From: SP5GCR1 sp965199685
Lineage (GTDB): Bacteria; Pseudomonadota; Gammaproteobacteria; Poriferisulfidales; Oxydemutatoraceae
Assembly: GCA_965199685.1 (NCBI GenBank)
Contig: OZ241323.1
Location: 1,240,001-1,304,000, forward strand
Direction: 5' to 3'
DNA length: 64,000 nucleotides
Positions 1 through 8,936 of the stretch are shown here, one piece after another. The notes beneath the pieces were generated by a model. The model saw only the letters and a list, made by a program, of their open reading frames with translations. It did no database searches and was not told the origin of the DNA. The translations under genes were made by a program, and so were the position numbers. Numbering within the stretch: position 1 is the stretch's first letter; every line of letters starts with the position of its first letter.

Positions 1-242
1 TTTTTGGTCTGTCAGATACTAGAAGTATTTCTATTGAAAACAAATTGAACGAATACAGAGAGATTTATCTAAAATCCGAAGATGGAAGAAGTGCGGACGA
101 GAAAGATAAGTTGCAGGACATTGAAGAGGAGTTAAAGGATCTTCCTATGTGGGAAAACGAAGAGGACAGAAAGACAAGAGAAAAAATCATTGAATTATTG
201 AGGAAACGCAAGAACGAAATAGCAAGCTCAGATGGGTTATAA
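1..242 (+). CDS. C-terminal end of an unrecognised protein, cut by the window edge
   Basis: The reading frame is open from the first bases of the window (codons starting at base 3) to a TAA at 240-242, so this is the tail of a longer gene. The visible part starts with FGLSDTRSISIENKLNEYRE and continues as a highly charged, Glu/Lys-rich, probably helical or coiled-coil stretch (EEELKDLPMWENEEDRKTRE) ending in SSDGL. The internal TTG at 45 is unlikely to be the true start because the frame runs through upstream without a stop. A C-terminal helical tail of an AAA/SMC-like ATPase would fit the defence-like neighbourhood, but no catalytic motif is visible here and I do not assign a function. Confidence 0.6.
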   Translation, partial: FGLSDTRSISIENKLNEYREIYLKSEDGRSADEKDKLQDIEEELKDLPMWENEEDRKTREKIIELLRKRKNEIASSDGL

Positions 243-333
243 TGGAATCCGTCCGCGACGTGCATTGGGGAGTCAAACCCTCAATACACTTTTGGTATGA
301 CATTAAAACAATATCATTGATTTCTTAGGCACT

Positions 334-597
334 ATGGCACAACATATTTCAATCATAAACTCGGAGCGGAAAGGCTTACGGAAAATCGCAAAAAGCCTTA
401 CGGAAAAAACCTCAAGAGGGATTTGGGCAGTTGCCGGATCACTGAAATTTGAAGAGCTACCATACCAAGAATACAAGATGAATTCTCACGACAGAGTTTT
501 TGTAACCGAACGAAATGTGAACGGACAAAAAGAAAAGTTTGAACTACATTACGATACAAAAGCCAAAAAAATACTAGATATGTTTCTTGTGAAATGA
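334..597 (+). CDS. Small hypothetical protein (87 aa)
   Basis: An ATG-started frame of 87 codons lies between the truncated gene and the DUF4209 gene, and ends 10 bases before the latter's possible GTG start. The protein is basic and soluble, with no signal peptide or membrane segment. The N-terminal third is Lys/Arg-rich (SERKGLRKIAKSLTEK), and the C-terminal half looks like alternating beta strands (DRVFVTERNVNGQKEKFELHYD). I do not recognise a family. The upstream ribosome site is weak. The same-strand tight spacing suggests it is co-expressed with the next gene. A chance frame cannot be ruled out. Confidence 0.45.
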   Translation: MAQHISIINSERKGLRKIAKSLTEKTSRGIWAVAGSLKFEELPYQEYKMNSHDRVFVTERNVNGQKEKFELHYDTKAKKILDMFLVK

Positions 598-607
598 CCG
601 GAATGCT

Positions 608-2455
608 GTGATTGTTCCTATACGCCATAACATTGAACAAAGTAAAGATATGCTACACAATGAAGTCAAGACTTACCTAGAAAACTTACAACAAGCGCAA
701 AAATTTGATGCACCTGTAGAGCATTCAATTGCTCAAAAAATAAAAGAAATCCTAGAAGAAGATCCAAAATATCAACCAACAGACGAAGACAGGGCAGAGC
801 AAATGGCTTTTGACTTTATGGAAAACTATCCAAATAATGATACAGGTTGGAAAACAGATAACGGACGACTAATGTATTACGGACCAATGTTTGTACTTCC
901 GGATGATAAAAACCAGATGAGGGAATATCCGAGTATTACACGAGTTAACAAAGAAACATTGGAATACTGGGGAAAACGAGCAGAAGAGAGTACACATCCA
1001 ATACTGTCATCTCGTTATGCAGATTTAATTGTTGATTTCTCTCATGAAATTTTAGGAGAAGAAGCAAATATTAATTTTTATCAAATTGCTATAGACTCTA
1101 ATGTTGAGATTTGTGAAAAATCTCTTATACCCTTCCCACACAACATGACTAAAGCTAGGCGAGCATTGAAGTTGTCTGATTATAAACACGATTCATCCCG
1201 AATAAACCAAGTAAAAGATACAATTATAAAATTGGGAAATGAACCCGGATGCAAAGATTTTGCTTTTGAGTTGCTACTTATAGATTTCCCTAAACAAATA
1301 GTTTTCAGTAGAGAAGAAAAAGAAAATCTTATTAAGGAGACGGAAAAATTTCTAGAGGAAATAAAACAAAATCCACACATTGCGGAACGTTATGTTTCTC
1401 TTCTTGCAGAGTATTATGCTAAAGAGAAGGATGAAAATAACCTTATGCGTGTTTTGAATATTTTAGAAAAATCTCTAAAAGAACATAGTCAATTAAACTC
1501 CGAAGCATTGTTAACGATGAATGCCTATAATCAAATTCAGGAAATATATCGGCACTACGCAAACAGATTTAATGAAGCAAAAAAAGCTAGCGAAAGAATT
1601 AGTAAAGAATTTGGGCAGCTTGATTTGGATATAGATAAATATCTTCAAGACATATCAGTCGAAATAAAAATCGAACAAGAGGATATTGATAAAAACATAA
1701 ATTCTATCTTCGGTGCAAAAAGGAATAACGAACTGGAGACAATAATGGGGAAAATTGCACTTCGCTTCTTACCCCAAAAAGATAACATAAAAAAGTCACT
1801 ATCCGATATTTCTAGTAAATACCCCTTACAATTTTTATGTAGCCAGCAAATTATTTCTGATGAAAATATCCCAATTGCTAACCTTGGTTCACTTGAAGAC
1901 GATTATGATAATCATTTGCAAAACCATACGAAACAATATATTCTGCCTAATTACTTTTTCTTGCCTCCTATAATAGATGAATTAAAGAAACATTTCTCGA
2001 AACAAGCGATTACCAAATATTTTTGCAAAGCCTATCTTTTTAGAGATAAAGAGAGAAAATATATTGAAAGAGCAATTTCTACATATTGGGAAAATGACTA
2101 TCTTGTCTTTTCATCTCTATTGGTCCCACTCATAGAGAGTAGTATAAGGAGATTAATTGGGATTTGTGGGGGATCAACTCTAGAACGAAACCGCACAAAA
2201 GGTTATGATTACATTCCACTTCATCACTTACTAGAAAATAACGAAAGTATACTCTCAAAAGTTTTCTCGGAAATTGGCGATGATCTATCTTTCTATTTGC
2301 GTTTTGTCCTTACGAAAAAGCTAGGCATGAATTTAAGAAATAACTTTGCACATGGAATTGGGCTGAAAGATTTTTTTAGCCGCAATGTGTCAGACACATT
2401 ATTTCACATATTAATCTGTTTGTCTTTAGTTGCTAAAAAGGAGGATAATCAATAA
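608..2455 (+). CDS. DUF4209-type HEPN-like protein (about 600 aa)
   Basis: A long helical protein whose C-terminal region carries RNNFAHG (about residues 577-583). This matches both the RNxxxHG signature that defines DUF4209 and the general R-x4-H motif of HEPN RNases. The N-terminal 450 residues are charged, alpha-helical and TPR-like in texture, with no recognised catalytic motif. The first in-frame start is GTG at 608; the ATG at 650 (MLHNEVKTYLENL) is an equally plausible start and would give about 601 residues. DUF4209 proteins are of unproven function. HEPN domains often act as RNases or toxins in defence and toxin-antitoxin loci, so an RNA-targeting role is inference. The gene converges on the DUF2513 gene, with 57 bases between the two stop codons. 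Confidence 0.75.
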   Translation: MIVPIRHNIEQSKDMLHNEVKTYLENLQQAQKFDAPVEHSIAQKIKEILEEDPKYQPTDEDRAEQMAFDFMENYPNNDTGWKTDNGRLMYYGPMFVLPDDKNQMREYPSITRVNKETLEYWGKRAEESTHPILSSRYADLIVDFSHEILGEEANINFYQIAIDSNVEICEKSLIPFPHNMTKARRALKLSDYKHDSSRINQVKDTIIKLGNEPGCKDFAFELLLIDFPKQIVFSREEKENLIKETEKFLEEIKQNPHIAERYVSLLAEYYAKEKDENNLMRVLNILEKSLKEHSQLNSEALLTMNAYNQIQEIYRHYANRFNEAKKASERISKEFGQLDLDIDKYLQDISVEIKIEQEDIDKNINSIFGAKRNNELETIMGKIALRFLPQKDNIKKSLSDISSKYPLQFLCSQQIISDENIPIANLGSLEDDYDNHLQNHTKQYILPNYFFLPPIIDELKKHFSKQAITKYFCKAYLFRDKERKYIERAISTYWENDYLVFSSLLVPLIESSIRRLIGICGGSTLERNRTKGYDYIPLHHLLENNESILSKVFSEIGDDLSFYLRFVLTKKLGMNLRNNFAHGIGLKDFFSRNVSDTLFHILICLSLVAKKEDNQ

Positions 2456-2512
2456 TAAAAATTGATGTCATACTTAAATTTAGTACTAATACTAATCTGT
2501 TCGGTTCTTTTA

Positions 2513-2899
2513 TTATTTGTTAATCAATTTCTCACAAACACTATATGCTAATTCCATAGTAAGTGGTTTTTTAGCGTTTTTCAAATCCTTCATGGTCTGC
2601 TCCCATAAAGAGGATTCAATATATTTAATATAATTGCTTCCTTTTTTAGTTAGTCCAATAATGTTAACAAGACGTATCATATTATCAAGAATCTTCTTAT
2701 CACGAAATTCAGCTTCTATTAAACCCTCCTCCTCAAGCATCTTTGCATGAAAAACTATTTTTCCATCGCTTATATTCTTGAAATTTTCTTTTATGGCATC
2801 GTTGTTTCTTATATCCGATGGTTCTATGTGTGCTGGATAAGACTCTTTATCGGCAATTATTTTAAGAATAGTTTCTGATAGTTTTATATCTTCTCTCAT
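2513..2899 (-). CDS. DUF2513-family winged-helix-like protein (128 aa)
   Basis: The protein has the DUF2513 pattern: an N-terminal helix (LSETILKIIADKESYP), a central segment with HAKMLEEEGLIEAEF (compare the family's HxxLLxEAGLI), a glycine-containing turn (IGLTKKGSNYIKYIE), and a helical end containing SSLWEQTMKDLKN. The family occurs in phages and mobile islands and resembles a winged-helix DNA-binding fold. No enzymatic motif is seen. It starts at ATG 2899, 83 bases downstream of the stop of the large restriction gene and on the same strand, so it could be the last gene of that operon or separately transcribed. A regulatory role is inference. Confidence 0.7.
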   Translation of the reverse strand: MREDIKLSETILKIIADKESYPAHIEPSDIRNNDAIKENFKNISDGKIVFHAKMLEEEGLIEAEFRDKKILDNMIRLVNIIGLTKKGSNYIKYIESSLWEQTMKDLKNAKKPLTMELAYSVCEKLINK

Positions 2900-2982
2900 A
2901 GTCTTTATTATATTTCAGACGAGGGAAGGTCAATCGCATGGGATTAGGGTTGTTTTCAAGGACTAGCAGAAGTTGGGAATCA

Positions 2983-5900
2983 TCATTCGGGCTCGTCGGC
3001 ATATTGGTTGTAGCCTAAACCGCATACATGTGGTTCTTGATAGAGAAGCAGGCGTAATTTCTTGAGTTTCTTGGCATCCCAGCTCATTGCTTTGGCGACG
3101 GCTTCATCCCAACGGCGGCGTACTTCACATTCACCGTCTCGAAACTGAGGAACAACCATATCCTTTGTTCGTTCCCAACAATTGGCAAGTAGCTTGCATA
3201 TTCGTTTGTCTTTGATGTTTGGGATACGCAGATTATTTACTTCTGCGACGCTGTAGGAAGGAAAATCTAATGTCCGACCAGGAACCCTCATCAGTTGTAA
3301 CCGCCCGACAGTTGAGTTGATGAACACTGCTGCCGCCTTTGCTTCTTTCGAGGAGAGTCCGGTAACTGGTATCCAGCTGTTACCCACATATTTTTCGTCA
3401 CCTGCTACCGCAGTAAGACGTCCTGTGCCAACGCGTTGTCCTGCAGTGATTAACAAATATCCTGCTTTTTGTAATATCTTTTCCACTTCAGGATAGTTGC
3501 TCTCGTTCAAATCTAGTGTTTTTTTATTTCGTTTTTTGGGTATCCAATGTTCATCGGGAACACCAAGAATGAATGTTTGCGCATCTGCACTCTTGGATTT
3601 TAATATAGGGAGGCTACCGGGAGTATTGGGTTTCACTGATACAAAAGAACCACGCAAAACCCGACCCGCATCCTGTGCTAAAAGATCAAGTTGTTCTTTA
3701 ATAGAAAGCAAATTTTGATCATCGTAACAGTAATCGGCAGCAGCTTGCGCCAATTCAGGCGACCGCCAAATTGCAGGAGTCCAATCGCCAGTTTGAATAC
3801 GCTCGGCAGGCCAGTGAGAAACTTCTCCCCATCCGTTTGCTATCAATCCCTGCTGACATCGTAGTAAGCATTGATGAAAATCTGCTACTTCGTCTTCGTC
3901 AATAGGCATTCTGTCAAGATTAATGAATCTAGTCGGTGGTTTGGAACCACTGTGCCTTTGCATCACGATGATACTCTCGCTGATACTCGTATCTGAGCTC
4001 ATGTTTATGTTCCTGGGTTGATGTGAGGTCAACACGGTATGTATATGGAAGCGTCGAGCAAGCTCAAGCCTCTCACACTGCCCAGAAGGTACCGTAAGGG
4101 CAACTGCCGGGTTGATCATTGTTAGTATGCCGTTGGTTTGCTTCACACAGTGGTCGGCAAGTCCGACGAAAAGCGGCCCGATGGAATTTGCATTTGTAAA
4201 CTCCATCATATCAGGGTCAGCTTGGATGAGTTTTTGTTTCATTTGGTCGGTGCGATTGCGCAAAGCCTCTTGGATGGTAACAGGAAACTTTTCACCCATC
4301 TTGAAACGGTTGGTAAACGGCGGGTTCATAATGATGATGTGGGCATCCTTAGCGGCATCTACCGCATCTTCCAATTCCACATTATCTTCCCAGATCTCTT
4401 GAGAGTCTATCGTGTCGTCAGGAAAGTTCAGTTCATCGTCTCTGTCAGCTATTACTTTCTGTGCCAGTAGTTCTAATGTTCCAGCAGATATTTTATCCGA
4501 ATTGAACGGATCAGGTCCGTACGGCATCAAGTGTAATCCCATCCTGCGGTAACGTACCTCTCTGTTGCCTGCCGTCAGTTGTGCTGCTGCAAGTTGTAAG
4601 GATACAGGATTGATATCCATTCCCTTGATAGTGTCTTGTACGGCTATTTTCTGAAGTTCGGCAATACGCCTTTCATTCGCGCCTCTTGCTTTTGCTCTCC
4701 TTTTCATATCAGTCATCATTGCGGCAAGCAATGTGCCGCTACCGCAAGCTAAATCAGCCGTTTTGTGTTGCTGCCAAACTTCAGGGTCGCTCCAGTTCTG
4801 TTCTCCGCAGGCATCCAGCGTCAGGCGAGCAGCTAAGGAAGCGGCAGGTGGTCTTGTGAAAAAAGCCCCGTCGCTCGCTTGATTACCCATTACTTTATTA
4901 AACAAGGGACCGGCATGGTCGGCACCCATATCAGCATAAGTTTCGGCAATACGCTCGGCTTCTGCAGAAATATGACTCAATGCATTTTCTAATCCACTGA
5001 TTGTGCCGGTCTTTTCAATCGCATAAATGGCATCAACGGCAGGTTGGAATATTGGGCGGAAATCTATACGCATAATACGCTCCCATTCCTGTTTTATATT
5101 GTGAATAACTTTGGTGCTATTTTTGATTTCGGACAGAGGACTTATGTTCGGCATCCAGCCACCGTCACTGATACGTTGGTGTAGCATGGCAGCATTCATC
5201 ATGAGCAAAGCGACTATCGTACAGCCGTCCGCTTGCTCTGAAATGTCTTTTAGGTTATCCAACCCGAAGTGCCGGTTCAGTTCTTTGGTCAAGTTGTCAC
5301 TCTCAAGATATCGTGATGCTTCGTTGACCGCGTTCTCCAGCAGGTTTAAATCACGAGCCACACGGTCAGTCCTCAGACCGGACTTGCGCAACAGGTTCAT
5401 CTTGATGGCATCCCCATGTTCACCTAGACCACTCAGCAACAGCAGTTGCTTACCGTACATCTGATCCATTTCTTCACGGGTTCGCCTTTCTTTCCTCTCT
5501 GATGGACGCGGTCGTCGTGTGCCGGCACCTTCGTTGATCATCTTTTTAGCCTTCTTTTTGCTTTTATCATAATCCACTGCGCCACGTGCTTCACCAGCAG
5601 CGGGTTTTTTCCTCGCAACGGTATCTATACGTAGTTCAATCTCGCCATCACTATTCTTTTTACCCGAGATGATTTGTGTAGGTTCTTCAGCCTTATATTC
5701 TGCTTGCGTGTCGCCAATACGATGGAATGCTTTGTTTGATTTGCTTTTTCCTTGCAACATTTTTTCTACTGCTTCTTCTACCGCACCCGGTGGCCCTTCG
5801 TATTCTCGATACTGAATACGATCTTTTTCCTTGTCTCCTTTGCTCACATATGCGACTATTGTTCGGATTTTTTCAGGTTCGCTCGGAATATAAACCTTTA

Positions 5901-7983
5901 GAAGATCAGATAGCTCGTCTTCTATACGTTGATCGTGAGCACGCAACGCCAGTAATATTTGCCCAAGTTCTTGCCAACCTTCTTCCATGTCACTTGTGCT
6001 GAGCCAGCTTTCCGGGTCGGCATCCGGTGGAATCAAAATGGGACAGATGATATAGCCTAGTTCCTTATTCGGTGCAGTCCGCATAGCGCGTCCGACAGCC
6101 TGAATCACATCAATGGGGCTTTTGCGCGCTTCCAAAAAGGCAACAGCACTCAATGATGGCGAGTCCGTACCTTCTCCGAAAATACCGACATTAAGGATAC
6201 CGTAGGGAGAATCTGAGGTTGCATTGGCGAGTTGTTGTTTGGCTTGATCGCGCTCCACGACATTACTGGTAGCATCAAGGTGTTCTAATCTGTATTTCTT
6301 AGCTTGGCTGCCATCTGCATTATCTTGTAGCCATTCCTGAATCCATTCACGCACAGGCTCAGTTTGCAGTTTCCTAGACATCTCTTCGGATTTGGCGACG
6401 GTATTCAGAAATGCTATGCAAGAATTGATTGGGATGTTGTCTTTTTTGCTGCCTTGGGCAGCCCCTCCCATGGCAAGGGCAAAAACCAAACCCTTGAGAT
6501 ATTGCGCACTGCTCGGAGCTTTCTTTTTGCTTAATTCGGTTTCGGAGGCTAACTGATTGGCTTGCTTGTAGGCTTCAGGATCATTGACACCCAAGGCGAT
6601 GATACGATAGTCGGATAGCCAACGGTTTTTCACAGCTTCGGGATAACTCTTGCGGTACAACTCAACGCCAAATGTTGATACATCATCCATATCTCGCACA
6701 ATCCAATTATCGTTTTTGTTCTCTTTTAACTCAAAGACTTTGGGTGTGGCTGTCTGATATACCCTATAAGTTACCGGAAATTCCTTGTTGTTGTGGCACA
6801 GAGTAAAATCACGGATTTGTTTTTCCTCTTCATGTGCCTTTTCACGCGCCTTAGCAGTCCTGGACTTTCTACGCCGTAGTCCGGCAGTGCGATGTGCTTC
6901 GTCGGCAATCAGCACCTTTGCCGTGACTTTGGATGATTTTAAGGCATCTGCAACTTTACGCCCACTTTGGTATGTGCCGAATATCACGTTGATAGCATCT
7001 TCGTTTTTCCCATCCTTAATCCATTTTGCAATCTCTCTCGAGTCAGTAGTCACTCTACCTTTTAATTCTGTCTCACTGATATTGCTGTTGTCTACCGTCG
7101 GATTTTCTGAAGTATTAATGGAATCTTCACGATTGGGATCGTAACCAGCTGTTTTATCGGAGCAGACGGCAAGCGGTCTAATGCGACCACTGCTATGTTG
7201 TAAATATTCACGTCTGATTTGCGCAACAAGCGCAATGGAAGGACATAGAACAATGGCTAATTCACCGGGTTTCGTCAGTTTCTCCACAATGCGTAACGAT
7301 ATGCGTGTCTTGCCGGTGCCACACGGAAGAATGATTTTACCTCGTGCCTGCCCTTTGGGTAATCCTCCACTATTCGTCCTCTCGTGTTCCTGTAAAATAC
7401 GAACACTCTCGGCTACTGCTTCATCCTGCATGGATGTCCTAGTCTGCGGCGGTATATCTGCATCGGAATGAGGTGGTGGGAGATTATCGTCCTGAGTTGG
7501 CATTGCATCACGAGCTTGACATAAATCTTCATAGATGTTGATAACTTTAAGCGGTTTGGAACGCAAATCAGCGCGGTTCTGTGCATTAGCGGGAACACGA
7601 TTGCTACCATTGGTTACAAGCCACAACTCATCCCAGAACTCATGGGTCGTAGATGCAAGAAATTTATTTATTTCATCTGTTTTTATATTCACTCCCTGTC
7701 CTTGTTCATCTAATTTGCGAGCCTTGCACTGGATAGCGATGTGTTTGCCATCGCTACGGCGCATGGCAACAACATCTATGCCTATATCTTGCTTCGTGAT
7801 ATTTTGGAAACGGGATTGAGTTTTTGCCCAGTCACTCCATAAGGCAGCCTCTGAGATATCCCACTCCTTAATATGAGGTGCAACATCAACGGTCAATTGC
7901 TCCAGCCATTTGCCGTCTGTTTGTTGCGGATTTCTCTTGTCAAGCTCCTCAAAGGCTCTCTGAATTATCTCAGTGGTTGTCAT
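2983..7983 (-). CDS. Single-chain restriction-modification enzyme, Type ISP-like (nuclease-helicase-methylase-TRD)
   Basis: This 1666-residue protein has the domain order of Type ISP enzymes such as LlaBIII. (a) An Mrr-like PD-(D/E)XK nuclease, with GID at about 68-70 and QCK at 85-87. (b) A superfamily 2 helicase, with Walker A CGTGKT (221-226), DEAH (361-364) and motif VI QAVGRAMRT (about 631). (c) A gamma-type N6-adenine methylase, with motif I DLACGSGT (about 1075) and motif IV NPPF (about 1219). (d) A C-terminal target-recognition region ending in GLGYNQYADEPE. Length and motifs look complete and I see no frameshift. Such enzymes methylate one strand of an asymmetric site and translocate to cleave unmodified invading DNA. 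The gene starts 89 bases after the HEPN gene and probably belongs to the same operon. The start has no strong ribosome site. Recognition sequence is unknown. Confidence 0.88.
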   Translation of the reverse strand: MTTTEIIQRAFEELDKRNPQQTDGKWLEQLTVDVAPHIKEWDISEAALWSDWAKTQSRFQNITKQDIGIDVVAMRRSDGKHIAIQCKARKLDEQGQGVNIKTDEINKFLASTTHEFWDELWLVTNGSNRVPANAQNRADLRSKPLKVINIYEDLCQARDAMPTQDDNLPPPHSDADIPPQTRTSMQDEAVAESVRILQEHERTNSGGLPKGQARGKIILPCGTGKTRISLRIVEKLTKPGELAIVLCPSIALVAQIRREYLQHSSGRIRPLAVCSDKTAGYDPNREDSINTSENPTVDNSNISETELKGRVTTDSREIAKWIKDGKNEDAINVIFGTYQSGRKVADALKSSKVTAKVLIADEAHRTAGLRRRKSRTAKAREKAHEEEKQIRDFTLCHNNKEFPVTYRVYQTATPKVFELKENKNDNWIVRDMDDVSTFGVELYRKSYPEAVKNRWLSDYRIIALGVNDPEAYKQANQLASETELSKKKAPSSAQYLKGLVFALAMGGAAQGSKKDNIPINSCIAFLNTVAKSEEMSRKLQTEPVREWIQEWLQDNADGSQAKKYRLEHLDATSNVVERDQAKQQLANATSDSPYGILNVGIFGEGTDSPSLSAVAFLEARKSPIDVIQAVGRAMRTAPNKELGYIICPILIPPDADPESWLSTSDMEEGWQELGQILLALRAHDQRIEDELSDLLKVYIPSEPEKIRTIVAYVSKGDKEKDRIQYREYEGPPGAVEEAVEKMLQGKSKSNKAFHRIGDTQAEYKAEEPTQIISGKKNSDGEIELRIDTVARKKPAAGEARGAVDYDKSKKKAKKMINEGAGTRRPRPSERKERRTREEMDQMYGKQLLLLSGLGEHGDAIKMNLLRKSGLRTDRVARDLNLLENAVNEASRYLESDNLTKELNRHFGLDNLKDISEQADGCTIVALLMMNAAMLHQRISDGGWMPNISPLSEIKNSTKVIHNIKQEWERIMRIDFRPIFQPAVDAIYAIEKTGTISGLENALSHISAEAERIAETYADMGADHAGPLFNKVMGNQASDGAFFTRPPAASLAARLTLDACGEQNWSDPEVWQQHKTADLACGSGTLLAAMMTDMKRRAKARGANERRIAELQKIAVQDTIKGMDINPVSLQLAAAQLTAGNREVRYRRMGLHLMPYGPDPFNSDKISAGTLELLAQKVIADRDDELNFPDDTIDSQEIWEDNVELEDAVDAAKDAHIIIMNPPFTNRFKMGEKFPVTIQEALRNRTDQMKQKLIQADPDMMEFTNANSIGPLFVGLADHCVKQTNGILTMINPAVALTVPSGQCERLELARRFHIHTVLTSHQPRNINMSSDTSISESIIVMQRHSGSKPPTRFINLDRMPIDEDEVADFHQCLLRCQQGLIANGWGEVSHWPAERIQTGDWTPAIWRSPELAQAAADYCYDDQNLLSIKEQLDLLAQDAGRVLRGSFVSVKPNTPGSLPILKSKSADAQTFILGVPDEHWIPKKRNKKTLDLNESNYPEVEKILQKAGYLLITAGQRVGTGRLTAVAGDEKYVGNSWIPVTGLSSKEAKAAAVFINSTVGRLQLMRVPGRTLDFPSYSVAEVNNLRIPNIKDKRICKLLANCWERTKDMVVPQFRDGECEVRRRWDEAVAKAMSWDAKKLKKLRLLLYQEPHVCGLGYNQYADEPE

Positions 7984-8072
7984 AATTTATTTTTGCATAC
8001 TACACTTGTAGTAAACGCAATTATATATTATACCGAACCTAAGTTTGACAAAGTCGGTAAATGAGACTTCAA

Positions 8073-8891
8073 TTATTTTGTGTAACTTTGTTTTTTATTG
8101 GGGGCGTGCATGTCAACTGAAAGCAATAGCTTGTAAGCTAGGCTTGCTAGAGCGATATAGTGTAGGGCTAGATTCTTTTCTATTTTTTGGGGAGGCGAGT
8201 GTGCTTTCCCATTTCTAAAATGTTGTATAGCCATAAGTAAAAATCTCACACCTTGAAGAAAATTATCTTGCTCTATTTCTTCTTTTGTATATCCCCAAAT
8301 CTTTTCCAAGTTTTTCTTAGAGGAGGCATCAGTTCCTCTTTCGTATCCTGTGATGTCCTTTAATTTTCCAAGAAAAATCATGTAGGAATTCCATACGGCA
8401 TTAGAATAGTGTTCATTGTTTAATAACTCCTGTACACCTCTGAAAATATCCTCATGCAGAATAATATCAGTTGTGTTATCCGAAAATACGGTTTGAGGTG
8501 GGTTTTTAATTTCAACTGGCGGTTTGCCTAAAAGTCTGTGGGCAATATTTTGAGCATCTACGATTCGTTTTTCTGGAAAATCCTTCTTTATTAGTTTTCC
8601 CAGATCAATTTCGTGCTTGATGTATTCTATAAATTTAAAGATAGTTTCACCGACTAGTTTGTTATTGCCGTGTAAGAAAAAATTGAATACATTATCAGCT
8701 TCCTTGGCATATTTGTTAGATTTGTATCCGTATAATAAAGAATAATAATCTCCACGATTTTGATAAATATCAACTCCCAATTCCTCAAAAAAATGGTACA
8801 AATCTCTATTTGTAAAATTTAAGACCCAACCGTCTTCCATTTGAAGTAAAACTTCAAGTGTTCTTTTTTCCTCTAATGTCAAATTTACCAT
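8073..8891 (-). CDS. TIGR02391/Ymh-like HEPN protein (272 aa)
   Basis: The C-terminal half resembles the TIGR02391 (Hypoth_Ymh) family. It has a segment DIFRGVQELLNNEHYSNAVW, then a helical region ending in QHFRNGKAHSPP at about residues 225-235. RNGKAH is an R-x4-H HEPN motif, the usual catalytic signature of HEPN RNases. The N-terminal 130 residues (RTLEVLLQMEDGWVLNFTNR...) are not recognised. The family occurs beside restriction and abortive-infection genes, but its activity is not well established. The gene lies 45 bases after the OLD-type ATPase and 89 bases before the Type ISP gene, all on one strand. I infer a partner or toxin-like role with one of these neighbours. Confidence 0.7.
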   Translation of the reverse strand: MVNLTLEEKRTLEVLLQMEDGWVLNFTNRDLYHFFEELGVDIYQNRGDYYSLLYGYKSNKYAKEADNVFNFFLHGNNKLVGETIFKFIEYIKHEIDLGKLIKKDFPEKRIVDAQNIAHRLLGKPPVEIKNPPQTVFSDNTTDIILHEDIFRGVQELLNNEHYSNAVWNSYMIFLGKLKDITGYERGTDASSKKNLEKIWGYTKEEIEQDNFLQGVRFLLMAIQHFRNGKAHSPPQKIEKNLALHYIALASLAYKLLLSVDMHAPNKKQSYTK

Positions 8892-8936
8892 GTCCGATAT
8901 AAAACTATGATAGATAATTGTTCATAACAAAACTAG

